Positions 16,887 through 26,419 are shown, numbered from the stretch's first letter. The stretch is DNA of 64,000 bases from Bryobacterales bacterium (GCA_003167495.1 PMSX01000204.1:37920-101919); one strand, 5' to 3'. The notes: a model not told the origin generated them from the sequence alone. Numbers and translations are program-made.

Positions 16887-16917
16887 GGCCCGGCAGGGTG
16901 TTTACTCTGCGCGGGCC
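16887..16917 (+). promoter_or_regulatory. Strong leader hairpin before the ANRxNAQ-family gene
   Basis: GGCCCGGCAGGGT (16887-16899) pairs with ACTCTGC-G-CGGGCC (16904-16917): thirteen pairs with one bulged G and a GTTT loop. It ends 51 bases before the ATG at 16969 and has no T run after it, so it looks like a leader structure or a repeat rather than a terminator. The rest of the 16601-16968 gap shows no gene or clear promoter. Confidence 0.5.
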
Positions 16918-16968
16918 ATTTCCGTTTCTGGCGCCTCGCAGCAAATCGGAAAAAGGAGAATCCAAATC

Positions 16969-17634
16969 ATGACCACCGCATCCGCCGCCCAATTCGCCGC
17001 CAACCGTACGAACGCCCAATCCTCCCAGGGTCCAACCACTCCTGAAGGAAAGGCGAAATCCTCCATGAACGCCGTCAAAACCGGATTAACCGGCCGCACG
17101 GTCCTCCTCCCTTCCGACGCCGCCGCCATCTACCAACAACACCTCGACAGCCATTCCAAACAATTTGCCCCCGCCACCGACGAAGAAAAATCGCTCGTCC
17201 AAACCATCGCCGATTTCGAATGGCGTCTCCTCCGCATCATGCCTCTCGAAGCCGGCATTTACGCCATCGGCATGCGCGAACTCGCCAGTATGTTCCCCGA
17301 AGAATCCAATCCCCTCACTCGCGCCGCTCTTATCCAGGCACAAATCTTCCTCACCTATCGCAAGGACTTGACCAATCTCTCTCTTCAGGAACGCCGCCTC
17401 CGTAACCAACGCGACACCGATATCGCTCAACTCGAAAAGCTCCAAAGCGAACGCCGTACCAAACAAGCCGCCGACCTCAAACGCGCCATCGCCCTCTACA
17501 AATCCGCCCAACAGCGCAACATCTCCTTCGATCCAGCCGCATTTGGGTTCGTTTTTTCAGTTCAGGAAATCGAGGTGCACATCCAGCGTGAACAGGCCCT
17601 CGCCGCCCTCGGCATCACCCCAAAGGTCGCCTAA
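16969..17634 (+). CDS. Hypothetical protein of the ANRxNAQxSxGPxTxEGK family
   Basis: 221 residues, cytosolic, no membrane segment. The N-terminus AAQFAANRTNAQSSQGPTTP, then EGKAKSSMNAVKTGLTG and VLLPSD, is the signature of a family seen in many copies in Acidobacteria and some Planctomycetes; its function is unknown. The C-terminal half is helical and charged (RLRNQRDTDIAQLEKLQSERRTKQAADLKRA), probably coiled coil. AAAAGGAGAA at 16951-16960 fixes the start. Third codon positions are unusually rich in C compared with the flanking genes (runs such as GCC GCC GCC ATC TAC), so codon use differs from the neighbourhood. This and the upstream hairpin suggest a dispersed, possibly mobile unit. Confidence 0.75.
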   Translation: MTTASAAQFAANRTNAQSSQGPTTPEGKAKSSMNAVKTGLTGRTVLLPSDAAAIYQQHLDSHSKQFAPATDEEKSLVQTIADFEWRLLRIMPLEAGIYAIGMRELASMFPEESNPLTRAALIQAQIFLTYRKDLTNLSLQERRLRNQRDTDIAQLEKLQSERRTKQAADLKRAIALYKSAQQRNISFDPAAFGFVFSVQEIEVHIQREQALAALGITPKVA

Positions 17635-17684
17635 AGTAGCTGAGCCTGGAGTTTCTACATTTTGGTTGCAGGACAAACATCTTC

Positions 17685-19124
17685 TCACCACACTGCTTGG
17701 CTCAAAGGTGGGGCAGGCTTCAGCCTGTCGAGGCGGAGCTCCGCTCCGCCGGTCGCCGAGATGATTATCGGCGCGGCAGACACGAGTGTCCGCGCCACAA
17801 ATGGCCAAGAATGGCCCCACGAAAGCGTGACATTCAGCGAGTAGAACCTACGTGCTCTGTCGCCGCTGTCACGTTTGTACCGGTGGCGTGCAGCCCGCGT
17901 CCCGGATAATGCTATCTCCCTGCCTAAACGGACGGTCTCCAAGTACGCTGTGAGTTTTTTATCTGGCGGCCACTTAACGGTCTTTTCGATTCGCAGCACC
18001 AGCTTATGACCCGTAGCGCGATTTTCCGCTCCAAACTCCTGATAGGCGTTGGCGTAAAAGAACCAGCTACCGCTGTTCCAAACCATTCCGGGCCCTATTG
18101 CACCCACTTGTTCAGGCGAGTTGTGAAGGGCCACAGCGTCAATCTTTCCATCGGTAATCTGCTTAAGGTAGTAGGCGTTAGGGCCGATCCACAGGCCTTT
18201 CCAAATTCTGTACGCAGCCGTCGCGTTGAAATGAATGGCCTGGCCGGCCTGAGTGGATCGCGCGCCTGTAATCATTGGAGGATCATTGTTTGCGGAGTTC
18301 CAGAGGTAGTGAACCCGCCAACTCGTTTCAAGCCGTTTTGCCGGAAACGCGGTGATCGAGTAATACGGATGAACGGTGAAGGTGTTGGCCCCGATATTAA
18401 CGTTAGACGTGCGCGAATATTGCCCCGTCGGCAGGTCGAAATCCGCCACTACGCGCTGGTCGATTGCAATACCCAAAACTCGATGTTCGCGCCATTGCAG
18501 AATGAACGGCGATACCGTCGTGCTGCCCAAGCCTACCGCCTCTCCCCGGGCTCCGGCATTCACATGCGCTACTGAGAGGACAACTTCCACTCCGTACCAG
18601 GCTCCAAGAAATTGCTTAGGGCCCAGCCATGCAATGTGTGTCAAACCGCTGATGCTGTTCACTGCACCCGCGTCCTGCACGGCGTTTCCGGCTGAATCCG
18701 TGATTCGTCCGTCATGTGCCGCATCCCCAATTTGCTCGACGACGAAGCCCGGTCCCGCTGGTGCGTCGAGAAAGCTGGTATCGCCAAGGTTGACGGCCGG
18801 CTCTGAAACGTGGCTCTGACCCGGCAAGGAATTGGACTGGAGGCCGATCAGCATAGCTACGTGCAAAAGTCTGGTCAACCAACGGGCCCTCTCTCTGAAC
18901 TGGCTTACTGCGTAAGCAAGCAAGCCGAATACGAGGACAAACACTGCTGCCGTAAGCGCGAGCACGAAGAGAGATAAGCCATGGCTCGATTGCGCCGGAG
19001 TTGAAACCGGACTGAATATGCTTGTTGGGCTCGAAGGTCCGTGCGCGGGGTCATCGAGAACGATTCTGGCCGCGAAGCAATGGACCGCGAGAGCTGTTAC
19101 CTTCCGTGTAACGGCTTTGCTCAT
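17685..19124 (-). CDS. SphA-like outer-membrane protein (Phenol_MetA_deg family) with foreign ends
   Basis: 479 residues in three parts. Residues 1 to ~85 resemble the start of a cytochrome oxidase subunit II (SIFSPVSTPAQSSHGLSLFV, then LVFGLLAYAVSQFRERAR). From ~100 a SphA/MetA-pathway beta-barrel begins (EPAVNLGDTSFLDAPAGPGF, LETSWRVHYLWNSANNDPP, KGLWIGPNAYYLKQITDGKIDA, IGPGMVWNSGSWFFYANAY, ENRATGHKLVLRIEKTV). After ~385 the tail no longer fits the family and its last ~45 residues are read through a hairpin repeat. CAGGAGG lies just before the ATG at 19124. It follows the LLM oxidoreductase by 34 bp, so the two form an operon. Family members are proposed channels for hydrophobic or aromatic compounds. 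Confidence 0.75.
   Translation of the reverse strand: MSKAVTRKVTALAVHCFAARIVLDDPAHGPSSPTSIFSPVSTPAQSSHGLSLFVLALTAAVFVLVFGLLAYAVSQFRERARWLTRLLHVAMLIGLQSNSLPGQSHVSEPAVNLGDTSFLDAPAGPGFVVEQIGDAAHDGRITDSAGNAVQDAGAVNSISGLTHIAWLGPKQFLGAWYGVEVVLSVAHVNAGARGEAVGLGSTTVSPFILQWREHRVLGIAIDQRVVADFDLPTGQYSRTSNVNIGANTFTVHPYYSITAFPAKRLETSWRVHYLWNSANNDPPMITGARSTQAGQAIHFNATAAYRIWKGLWIGPNAYYLKQITDGKIDAVALHNSPEQVGAIGPGMVWNSGSWFFYANAYQEFGAENRATGHKLVLRIEKTVKWPPDKKLTAYLETVRLGREIALSGTRAARHRYKRDSGDRARRFYSLNVTLSWGHSWPFVARTLVSAAPIIISATGGAELRLDRLKPAPPLSQAVW
17714..17796. repeat. Cluster of four short hairpins (mosaic repeat)
   Basis: Four back-to-back inverted repeats: CAGGCT/AGCCTG (17714-17727), GGCGGAG/CTCCGCC (17732-17750), CGCCGA/TCGGCG (17754-17772, overlapping the next) and GGCGCGG/CCGCGCC with inner GACAC/GTGTC (17770-17796). 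The block lies within the last codons of the SphA-like gene. It has the look of a REP-type intergenic repeat that has run into a coding end. Confidence 0.6.
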
Positions 19125-19158
19125 GATTAGCCTCCTGACGTTCTGTCCGTGGAACGCA

Positions 19159-20211
19159 TCAGACAGTGGAAATGGCCGCCATTGTCTCCTTGCGAATGAT
19201 GGGCGCTACTCGATCTCCAAACCTTTCGATGACTTTTGCGACCTCGCTGTAAGGAAGGCCTCCAATGTCAATCTGCGCGAGAAAGCGATCATGATGCACT
19301 ATTTCGTACTCCGCGATGATTTTGTCGACAACTTCTTGAGCTGAGCCAACCATGAGGGCGTTTGTTGGTGCGGTCATCAATGCAAACTCAGATTCGGAGA
19401 TCTGAATCTGCTTCCTTCCACTCGGCAAAAACTCGCTCATATAGTGTTGATAATATGGCCGGAATATGTTGCGTGAGTTCTGTGGGTCTTCACCGACATA
19501 AGCATGGCTGTTTAGGCTGACTTTCAGTTTTGATTGAGGGTGTCCAGCACGCCTTCCAGCCTCGCGATACAGGGTCACGGTGCCAGCAATCCGAGTGATC
19601 GGCCCACCTAATACGGCAAGCGCCATCGGCAATCCAAGTTCCCCCGCTCTGACTGCACTTTCCGGTGAGCCACCGACTCCAACCCAAAGAGGCAGTTGCG
19701 CCTGATGAGGGCGAGGGCTAATCTCAGCGTCCCGTAGGGAGCTCCGAAACTGCCCGGACCAAGTAATACGTCTGGCCTGATTCAGCTTTTGCAAGAGATC
19801 AAGCTTTTCCTCGAAGAGCGCGTGATAATCGTCCAGGTCAAAACCAAAGAGCGGGAACGGCTCCGTGAAGACGCCACGCCCCACGATGAGTTCAGCGCGC
19901 CCGTGGGATATTAAGTCAAGCAGCGAGAAGTCCTCAAAGACTCTTACCGGATCGGCAGCACTCAGTACCGTAACAGCGCTCGTCAACCTGATCCGCTTGG
20001 TTGCGTTTGCAACGGCTCCCAGAATCACCGCTGGTGACGGGACAGCAAAGTCCAGGCGATGGTGTTCCCCAATACCAAACACATCGAGACCTACCTCGTC
20101 CGCAAGTTGTGCCGCTGCGATCGTTTCTTTGATTCGGCGTTCTGCGTTAATGCGTACCCTGGTACTCGGGTCCGAACTCAAATCTGAGAGTGTATATAGC
20201 CCAAGTTCCAT
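19159..20211 (-). CDS. LLM-class flavin-dependent oxidoreductase (luciferase-like)
   Basis: 350 residues, a bacterial-luciferase TIM barrel using reduced FMN or F420. Signatures: MELGLYTLSDL at the first strand, GLDVFGIGEHHRLDFAVPSPAV, IRLTSAVTVLSAADPVRVFEDFSLLDLIS, GRAELIVGRGVFTEPFPLFG and LPLWVGVGGSPESAVRAGELGLP. This matches the group often annotated as YtoA- or LimB-like monooxygenases; the substrate cannot be named. It is the first gene of a two-gene operon with the SphA-like outer-membrane protein, which suggests uptake and oxidation of a hydrophobic compound. No strong promoter is visible upstream. Confidence 0.9.
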   Translation of the reverse strand: MELGLYTLSDLSSDPSTRVRINAERRIKETIAAAQLADEVGLDVFGIGEHHRLDFAVPSPAVILGAVANATKRIRLTSAVTVLSAADPVRVFEDFSLLDLISHGRAELIVGRGVFTEPFPLFGFDLDDYHALFEEKLDLLQKLNQARRITWSGQFRSSLRDAEISPRPHQAQLPLWVGVGGSPESAVRAGELGLPMALAVLGGPITRIAGTVTLYREAGRRAGHPQSKLKVSLNSHAYVGEDPQNSRNIFRPYYQHYMSEFLPSGRKQIQISESEFALMTAPTNALMVGSAQEVVDKIIAEYEIVHHDRFLAQIDIGGLPYSEVAKVIERFGDRVAPIIRKETMAAISTV

Positions 20212-20637
20212 AAGGTCACCTCGATCAGGCTAATCAAGCGATGAGCAATGTTTTTGCGCATTCCGCGCGGTACGCAGTACTTGAGATCCTTCGCTCCGGG
20301 GAGCGGGGTTGGTCTTCCGTACTCATCTTCTCAACGCGCGTTATCCAATGTGCCAGCACTTAACACAGTGCATCTATGCTGCCGAAGTGGCGTTTTGTCG
20401 AAGGCCTTTTGTTGCCGCAAGGATGAGCGGCCATGCCGCGGAAAGTGTAGGGGCGGCCAACACTGGTGTTGGTATCTCAGCATAGGGCCTATCCGGCATC
20501 CGCCGTGCGGAGGTCCATCGAGGATAGTCTGCAAAGGATGCGCCGACAACAGTCACTCTGGTGTTGGCCCCGCTGTTCGCGATTAATACATCGCCCGTAC
20601 ACTATTGAAGAAGGGCGCTTGATCGCCTGTATTTCGT
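20212..20637. other. Intergenic region between divergent units, nothing recognised
   Basis: About 425 bases between the LLM oxidoreductase and the sensor kinase. Short frames here give low-complexity, Cys- and Arg-rich translations unlike real proteins. No -24/-12 element in the right orientation, tRNA or strong hairpin was seen. It should hold the promoters of both flanking units. Confidence 0.4.
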
Positions 20638-21525
20638 TTGGGCCTCTTGGTGCATACATTTCTGGGCTTGCGCGGCATATGCGAACGCGCCAAACTCGTG
20701 GAAGTGATTTTGAAGTCTTTTGCGAACGTGACCTGCAATAGCCGGCGAAGAAGGCTCTTCCATTGCTCAAGATGGCGTTTGCTTTTGCCTGGGGCACTCC
20801 ACTGCGCGATTATCGTAACCACTTACGCGGAGACCTCGACCAGAGCAGAATATGCGCGGGCCGATTCTCTGCCGAAAAGGATAACTGTCGTTGATGGACA
20901 AGATATTCGATTCAGGCGGCTGCCTGGAGAGCACGGTTTATCACAGACTAGAGTTGGCTGGGTGGTACAGGACGGTTTGGGCTTTATATGGTTTGGAACT
21001 CAGTACGGGCTCAATCGATATGACGGTTACAGATCGAAAGTGTTCAAACACGAACCCGGCCGTTCAGATAGCCTGAGCTGCGTATATATTCGCAGTCTCT
21101 TTGTTGATCATTCCGGGGCGCTATGGCTGGGCTGCGACCAATTTCTCGATAAGTTTGAACCGATCACCGAAACTTTTACTCACTATCGCATCGGCACACA
21201 GGATCCTGGGAGTCTCCCGACGACTATCGAACGGATCAATGAAGATCACGCGGGAGACCTATGGTTGGCAACACCAAGAGGGCTTTACAAGTTTGATCCG
21301 GCTACGAGTCAAACTACCCGATATGTCCACGATCCGGCGGACCCAACCAGCATCGCTGGGAATCGCGTAAACTTCACAGGGGAGGATCGGGCGGGACGAT
21401 TCTGGATAGCGAGTAACAGCGGACTGGACGAATTCGATCCAAAAGCCGTAAGGTTGTACGGCGTACCCCATTTCGATCAGAGGTCAGCCAATTCCACGAA
21501 GATGAATTCGGCGTCTTCTGGGTAA
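20638..21525 (+). pseudogene. Hybrid sensor kinase, fragment 1 of 3 (Reg_prop beta-propeller, N-terminal)
   Basis: First part of one large sensor kinase now split over three frames. Recognisable coding begins near ADSLPKRITVVDGQDIRFRRL, the usual start of the mature protein. It then runs through propeller repeats: VQDGLGFIWFGTQYGLNRYDGY, DHSGALWLGCDQFLDKF, DHAGDLWLATPRGLYKFDP, DRAGRFWIASNSGLDEFDP. After FDPKA the frame is lost at the A run 21441-21444: one extra A would give FDPKSRKVVRR, which continues in fragment 2. The true start is unclear; no good signal peptide sits in this frame, so the 5' end may carry another change. Intact homologues are inner-membrane sensors with a periplasmic propeller. 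Confidence 0.75.
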
Positions 21526-22694
21526 CCGCCAGCACCGATTCATCGTGCACTCTAGCGACCTTGAACGTAAAGACCAATCTCGTTGCTTGTCACGCCATCG
21601 ACTATAAATCGCGTGGGGTGACGTCGCCAGTAAACGCCTCCGCAATGCTTGAATCGCGCGACGGTACGATGTGGCTGAGTTCGTCGGACGGCCTACTCAA
21701 GCTTGATCGGGAAAATAATAAGATCGTCAATTATCGCAACCATCCTGCAGACAGCGAGAGCCTGGAATCAAACGTCATTTCGATATATCAAGACAAAGAA
21801 GGGAATATATGGACCTGTTTTCAGGAGATTCAGCCGAACTTTTTTTCTGAAAGGCCGCAGGCTTTTGAGAACTTTACATATCAGCGAGGTAGTTTGGTCA
21901 ACGCTCTTGTTACCTCTATCTATGAAGATCAGAACGGTATTCTCTGGATCGGCTCTATGGGAGGGCTTAATCGCATCGATCGGCGAACTGGAAAAAACAC
22001 CGTGCCACCCAGATCGGGCGTTCGAAACGAAATACTTGCCATTCTCGAAGACCACTCGGGAGTTCTCTTCTCAGGCACCTATCATCAAGGACTTGAACGG
22101 ATTGACCGGGAAACAGGGAAGCTTATTCCTTATGTGCGCGGGCCGTCGAATCACGCCAGGAATCCGATAATGCGGCTGATATTCGACCACGAGGGAACGC
22201 TATGGGCGGCGACTTTCGGAGGCGTGTGTCGTTTTGATCCTGAGACGGGTAACTTCATCACATACACGCCCGAAAAGCAAAATACGATCCAATACCAGGA
22301 GATAAAGGAAGACAGCCACGGAATCCTGTGGCTGGGAGCGCAATCGGGGCTACATCGCTTCGATCCGCGGACCGGGCAGTTCACGATCTATGATCACGAC
22401 CCAAACGACCCTCGGTCCGTGAGCGATAACCGGGTAGACTCCGTGCGCTTCGATCACTCCGGTAATATGTGGGTCGGCACGCAGAACGGTTTGGATAGAT
22501 TTGACCCGCGCACACGGACCTTTAAGGCCTACCACGAGCAGGATGGTCTAGCAGGCGACGTGGTGAGCTGTATTTTGGAAGACAAGCGTGACCTGCTTTG
22601 GATGAGCACCAACAATGGCTTGTCGAGCTTCGATCCCGACTCGCAGAGATTCCAGAATTTTTCCGCCGCCGCCGGACTTCCGGGCCCGACTTGA
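21444..22694 (+). pseudogene. Hybrid sensor kinase, fragment 2 of 3 (propeller repeats)
   Basis: Continuation in the next frame from SRKVVRRTPFRSEVSQFHED. The propeller repeats go on: DGTMWLSSSDGLLKLDR, DQNGILWIGSMGGLNRIDRRTG, DHSGVLFSGTYHQGLERIDRETG, DHEGTLWAATFGGVCRFDPETG, DSHGILWLGAQSGLHRFDPRTG, DHSGNMWVGTQNGLDRFDPRT, DKRDLLWMSTNNGLSSFDPDS. It stops at GLPGPT-stop, where the family normally has GLPGNDLTGWG. One missing G or C in the run 22682-22687 restores PDLTGWG in the third frame. No internal start is needed; read alone this fragment has no signal peptide and no kinase. Confidence 0.75.
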
Positions 22695-23989
22695 CGGGCT
22701 GGGGCACGTGCTATGAGAGTCCTAGTGGGGAAATGTTCTTCGGCGGTTTCAGTGGCGCTACGGCATTCTATCCCAGCCGGATTGCGAACGGTTCATTTGT
22801 CCCGCGGACAGTCTTAACTGACTTCCGGCTGTCGGGAAACCGGGTTCCGATTGGTGGCAAGTCGCCGCTCAAGCAATCCATCAGTTACACCGATACCATC
22901 ACATTGACTCACCAGCAGAATATCTTTTCGATCGAGTTTTCAGCGTTGAGTTATTTCAATGCGGAGACCAATCGCTATCGCTACAGACTCGATGGCCTGG
23001 ACAATAGCTGGCACGAAGTGGGCAGTGACCAGCGCACTGCGAACTACACCACCCTACCGGCGCGTACTTACATTTTCGAAGTACAGAGCGCAACGAGCCG
23101 CGGGAAGTGGAGCGAGCCGGGCACAAGACTACGCATTGAAATTTTGCCTGCGTGGTACCAAACATTCTGGTTCCGTTGCGCTTGCGCTGTTGTGCTGCTG
23201 GTGTTGTTGTGGTGGATCTATCAACGGCGACTCAAACAACTTGAACGGCAATTCAACATGCAACTGGAAGCGCGAGTGGGCGAGCGCACGCGCATCGCCC
23301 GGGAGCTGCATGACACGCTGTTGCAAAGTTTCCACGGGCTGCTGTTCCGATTTCAAGCGGCTCGCAACATGCTGCCGGGACGCCCCGAAGAATCGAGCCA
23401 AGCTTTAGATGGAGCAATCTCGAGGGCGGAAGAGGCAATCGCCGAGGGCCGGAATGCGATCCAGGATTTGCGTCCCGAACCGACCGCTCAGACGGATCTC
23501 GCGCAGTTGTTGGCATCCACGGGTAAAGAACTTGAGGGGGCTCAGTACTCTAATCAGGAAGAGAACCGCGATTCGGCGATCTTCCGGGTGACAGTAGAAG
23601 GGGAGAGACAGGCTTTGTCTCCGATCCTCCAGGACGAAGTCTACCGCATTGCTCGCGAGGTGTTACGAAATACTTTTCAGCACGCATGCGCACGCGAGAT
23701 CGAAGCCGAGATTCGTTACGACTACGGCCAACTGCGCGTGCGCATCCGCGATGACGGAAGGGGGATCGACCCGAGGGTTTTGCAAGAAGGCAATCGTGCC
23801 GGACACTGGGGGTTGCCCGGAATCCGTGAACGGGCGAAACAAATCGGCGCGCGATTGGACTTCTGGAGTGAGGCGGGGGCGGGCACGGAAGTTCAGTTGA
23901 CTGTGCCGGGCTCTGTTGCTTACGCCAAATCCCGAGATGCCGGCGGATTAAGGCTCTTCAGCAAGAAGACGGGAACTCATGCGCGGTGA
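22688..23989 (+). pseudogene. Hybrid sensor kinase, fragment 3 of 3 (Y_Y_Y, membrane helix, histidine kinase)
   Basis: Third frame from DLTGWGTCYESPSGEMFFGG. It holds the end of the sensor with a Y_Y_Y domain (YRYRLDGLDNSWHEVGSDQRTANYTTLPARTY), one membrane helix (FWFRCACAVVLLVLLWWIY) and a HisKA_3 dimerisation domain with the phosphorylated His in RIARELHDTLLQSFHGLLF. The HATPase domain follows (AREVLRNTFQHA, IRDDGRGIDP, GHWGLPGIRERA). The kinase core is complete and its end overlaps the response regulator start by 11 bp, so they form one two-component operon. If the frameshifts are real the sensor is dead; if they are errors, a single protein of about 1050-1100 residues is encoded. Confidence 0.8.
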
Positions 23990-24611
23990 TCCTGGCTTGA
24001 TTCGAGTGCTTACAGCGGACGACCATGCTCTTCTCCGCGAGGGGATTGCAGCGTTGGTCAACGCGGAAGCCGACATGAAGCTTGTGGCGGAAGCTTCGAA
24101 CGGACAGGAGGCAATCGAAAAGTTCCGATTGCACCGGCCGGATATAACTTTAATGGATCTCCAGATGCCGGCCCTGAATGGCATTGAAGCAATCATCGGC
24201 ATTCGTAGCGAATTCCCGAACGCCCGCATCGTTGTCCTGACCACGTATACGGGCGACATCCAGGTATTACGGGCTCTTAAAGCAGGGGCGCGCGGGTACA
24301 TATTGAAGGGCCGGGTACACAGAGAACTGCTGGACACCATCCGTGCCGTGCATGCCGGCCAAAAGCGAATACCGCCGGAAATTGCCGCCGAGCTTGCCGA
24401 CCATGCGGCGGAGGATGAGTTGACCACACGCGAGATCGATGTTCTCCGGCTGATCGCGGCCGGGAGCGCAAACAAAGAGATCGCCCACCAGCTTTCCATT
24501 GCGGAAGAGACAGTCAAGAGCCACGTCACCAACATACTCGCCAAGCTTGGCGCTAATGACCGGACGCATGCCGTCATGATAGGGCTGAAGCGCGGAATTC
24601 TGGAACTGTAG
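23979..24611 (+). CDS. NarL/LuxR-family response regulator
   Basis: 210 residues: receiver domain with the acidic pair in LTADDHALLREGI and phospho-acceptor Asp in PDITLMDLQMP, TTYTG at beta-4 and KAGARGYILKG at beta-5, then a LuxR-type helix-turn-helix (ELTTREIDVLRLIAAGSANKEIAHQLSIAEETVKSHVTNILAKLGANDRT). It is a DNA-binding transcription factor switched on by phosphorylation. Its ATG lies inside the end of the Y_Y_Y sensor kinase, the expected partner (HisKA_3 kinases pair with NarL regulators). It stays intact although the kinase frame is broken. Confidence 0.93.
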   Translation: MRGDPGLIRVLTADDHALLREGIAALVNAEADMKLVAEASNGQEAIEKFRLHRPDITLMDLQMPALNGIEAIIGIRSEFPNARIVVLTTYTGDIQVLRALKAGARGYILKGRVHRELLDTIRAVHAGQKRIPPEIAAELADHAAEDELTTREIDVLRLIAAGSANKEIAHQLSIAEETVKSHVTNILAKLGANDRTHAVMIGLKRGILEL

Positions 24612-24662
24612 ATCCCCCAAAAGGGTGATTGGGCATTCCCAGTTTCGCGCGTTTCGGTTCTG

Positions 24663-25082
24663 TTGCGAATCCTTTACGCTGCAAGCAGGAACGTTTTGCA
24701 ACGGCTATTCTCGACATTCGCTGACGGTTGGCCAGGCATAGGTCTTCTGCTCCTGCGGCTGCTTACGGGCGTTGCGCTGATCCATTTCGGGATCGCCGAC
24801 CTTCGCGAAGCGCCTCCGTTGGCAACAGTTGTCCTCGAAATCATCGGACTCGGTGCCGGAATACTGCTTCTGATCGGTCTATCGACTCCGGTGGCAGGAG
24901 CGCTGGTAGCCATCGCCAAGGTGAGCGTTGCTTTTTTGCGATATTCCTCGCATTCGGACGATCCATGGATTCCCATCATGCTGGCATTTCTCGGCGTCGC
25001 GTTGGCTATGGTTGGAGCTGGCGCCTGGTCGATCGATGCCCGGCTCTTCGGCAGGAAGCACATCGATTTTCCAGAACCCTAG
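24663..25082 (+). CDS. DoxX-like membrane protein
   Basis: Up to 139 residues with four membrane helices and the feel of the DoxX/DoxD family: [55 protein letters not shown], then [32 protein letters not shown], the last being a common DoxX ending. DoxX proteins are quinone-linked or thiol-stress membrane proteins; the role here is unknown. No ATG is available; the start may be TTG 24663 or TTG 24696, the latter having GCAGGA ahead of it. It lies between the response regulator and a sigma-54 activator on the same strand. Confidence 0.75.
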   Translation: MRILYAASRNVLQRLFSTFADGWPGIGLLLLRLLTGVALIHFGIADLREAPPLATVVLEIIGLGAGILLLIGLSTPVAGALVAIAKVSVAFLRYSSHSDDPWIPIMLAFLGVALAMVGAGAWSIDARLFGRKHIDFPEP

Positions 25083-25237
25083 TCGAGTTTTTTTCTCCCC
25101 CAATAGTGGGAGTGCCAAATGGCATGATTACGCGAAAGAACGGACCGACCTTCTGGGGTTGTTCGTCAGCCGAACCCGATCCACAATTAGCGAAAGAACG
25201 AAAGGCCGAAAGCGCAACGGACGAAAGGAGTCAAGAA

Positions 25238-26317
25238 ATGGCTGCAAACGCAACTTGGGCGATTGAATTACCCACAATCAACCATCACGCACGCTTTGAA
25301 ATCGAAGATACGAGGTCGGCGAAAGCCGCGATCGACAACAACGAACTCCGCGCCAACGGATTATTATCCCGCATCGTCGGTAACAGCGAGGCTCTCCGGC
25401 GCGTACTCGGCATGGTCCGGGTCGTCGCCCCGACCGACGCCACGGTGTTGATCAATGGGGAAACAGGTACTGGCAAGGAACTGATTGCGGAAGCTGTCCA
25501 CAAGTGCAGCGAGCGCTCAAGAGGCCCGTTTGTGAAGGTGAATTGCGCCGCAATTCCCGCAGGTCTGCTTGAAAGTGAGCTGTTCGGTCACGAGCGTGGC
25601 GCCTTCACGGGAGCGGTCGCGCGCGGCATTGGGCGGTTCGAACGCGCCAATGGAGGCACCTTATTCTTAGACGAGATAGGCGACCTCCCACTGGAGTTAC
25701 AACCAAAGCTTCTGCAGGTCCTGCAGGAAAGACAGTTCGAGCGGCTAGGCGGCGGTGCCACGATTCGCACGGATGTGCGCGTGATCTGCGCGACACACCG
25801 GAATCTTGTGGAGATGGTGGACAACCGTGAATTCCGCGCTGATCTCTCTTACCGGCTTAGCGTGTTCCCTATGGAACTACCGCCGCTGCGTGACCTCCCC
25901 GAGGATATTCGTTTGTTGGTGCATCATTTTGCCATGGATTACGCTGCTCGGATGCGAAAGCGAATCACGGCCATTTCAGAGGAATTCATGACGGCTCTGG
26001 TACGTCATTCATGGCCGGGTAACGCTCGGGAGCTGCAAAACTTCATTGAGCGATCGGTAATTCTCTCGACCGGCGAAGTGCTGGACGGGCAGCGGCCCGA
26101 ACTCACCGGCAGGTCACGGTTATCCGCACCGGTGACGCTGGAGGAGGCGCAGACTTCGCACATCCTTCAGACTCTGCAACAAACGAGAGGAGTGATCGGT
26201 GGTCTGAACGGTGCCGCCGCCCGCTTGGGTATGCACCGGTCGACGTTGATCTCGATGATGCGGCGGCTACGCATCAAGTCGGGGGTGAAGCTCAGCTTTG
26301 CCGAAGCGCCGAAATGA
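25238..26317 (+). CDS. Sigma-54 activator without sensor domain (PspF-like), copy 1
   Basis: 359 residues: about 45 undefined N-terminal residues, a full sigma-54 AAA+ domain, then a Fis-type helix-turn-helix. Walker A GETGTGKE (~73-80), GAFTGA loop for sigma-54 contact ([15 protein letters not shown]), Walker [12 protein letters not shown], arginine-finger region [22 protein letters not shown]-terminal [21 protein letters not shown]. With no receiver or GAF domain it should be constitutively active unless held by a partner, as PspF is by PspA. AAAGGAG (25224-25230) fixes the ATG; the longer upstream frame is not coding. The next gene has a sigma-54 promoter. Near-identical paralogue at 42998. 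Confidence 0.93.
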   Translation: MAANATWAIELPTINHHARFEIEDTRSAKAAIDNNELRANGLLSRIVGNSEALRRVLGMVRVVAPTDATVLINGETGTGKELIAEAVHKCSERSRGPFVKVNCAAIPAGLLESELFGHERGAFTGAVARGIGRFERANGGTLFLDEIGDLPLELQPKLLQVLQERQFERLGGGATIRTDVRVICATHRNLVEMVDNREFRADLSYRLSVFPMELPPLRDLPEDIRLLVHHFAMDYAARMRKRITAISEEFMTALVRHSWPGNARELQNFIERSVILSTGEVLDGQRPELTGRSRLSAPVTLEEAQTSHILQTLQQTRGVIGGLNGAAARLGMHRSTLISMMRRLRIKSGVKLSFAEAPK

Positions 26318-26404
26318 AAACACATTGGCGAAATACAACCTTCACACGCTGTATCGATGGACGCTATGTGTTGTCTGATCAGCGTGAGACGTGCAATTCA
26401 CTTT

Positions 26405-26419
26405 TGGAGTGGTGATTGC
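26405..26419 (+). promoter_or_regulatory. Candidate sigma-54 promoter for the isochorismatase-family gene
   Basis: TGGAGTGGTGATTGCA: TGG, eight bases, TTGC in -24/-12 phase. Predicted start near 26431; the ATG is at 26460, with AAAGGAGAG in between. A 7-bp inverted repeat CACGCTG/CAGCGTG (26345-26351 and 26380-26386) lies just upstream. The sigma-54 activator gene ends 87 bp before the element. Confidence 0.55.
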
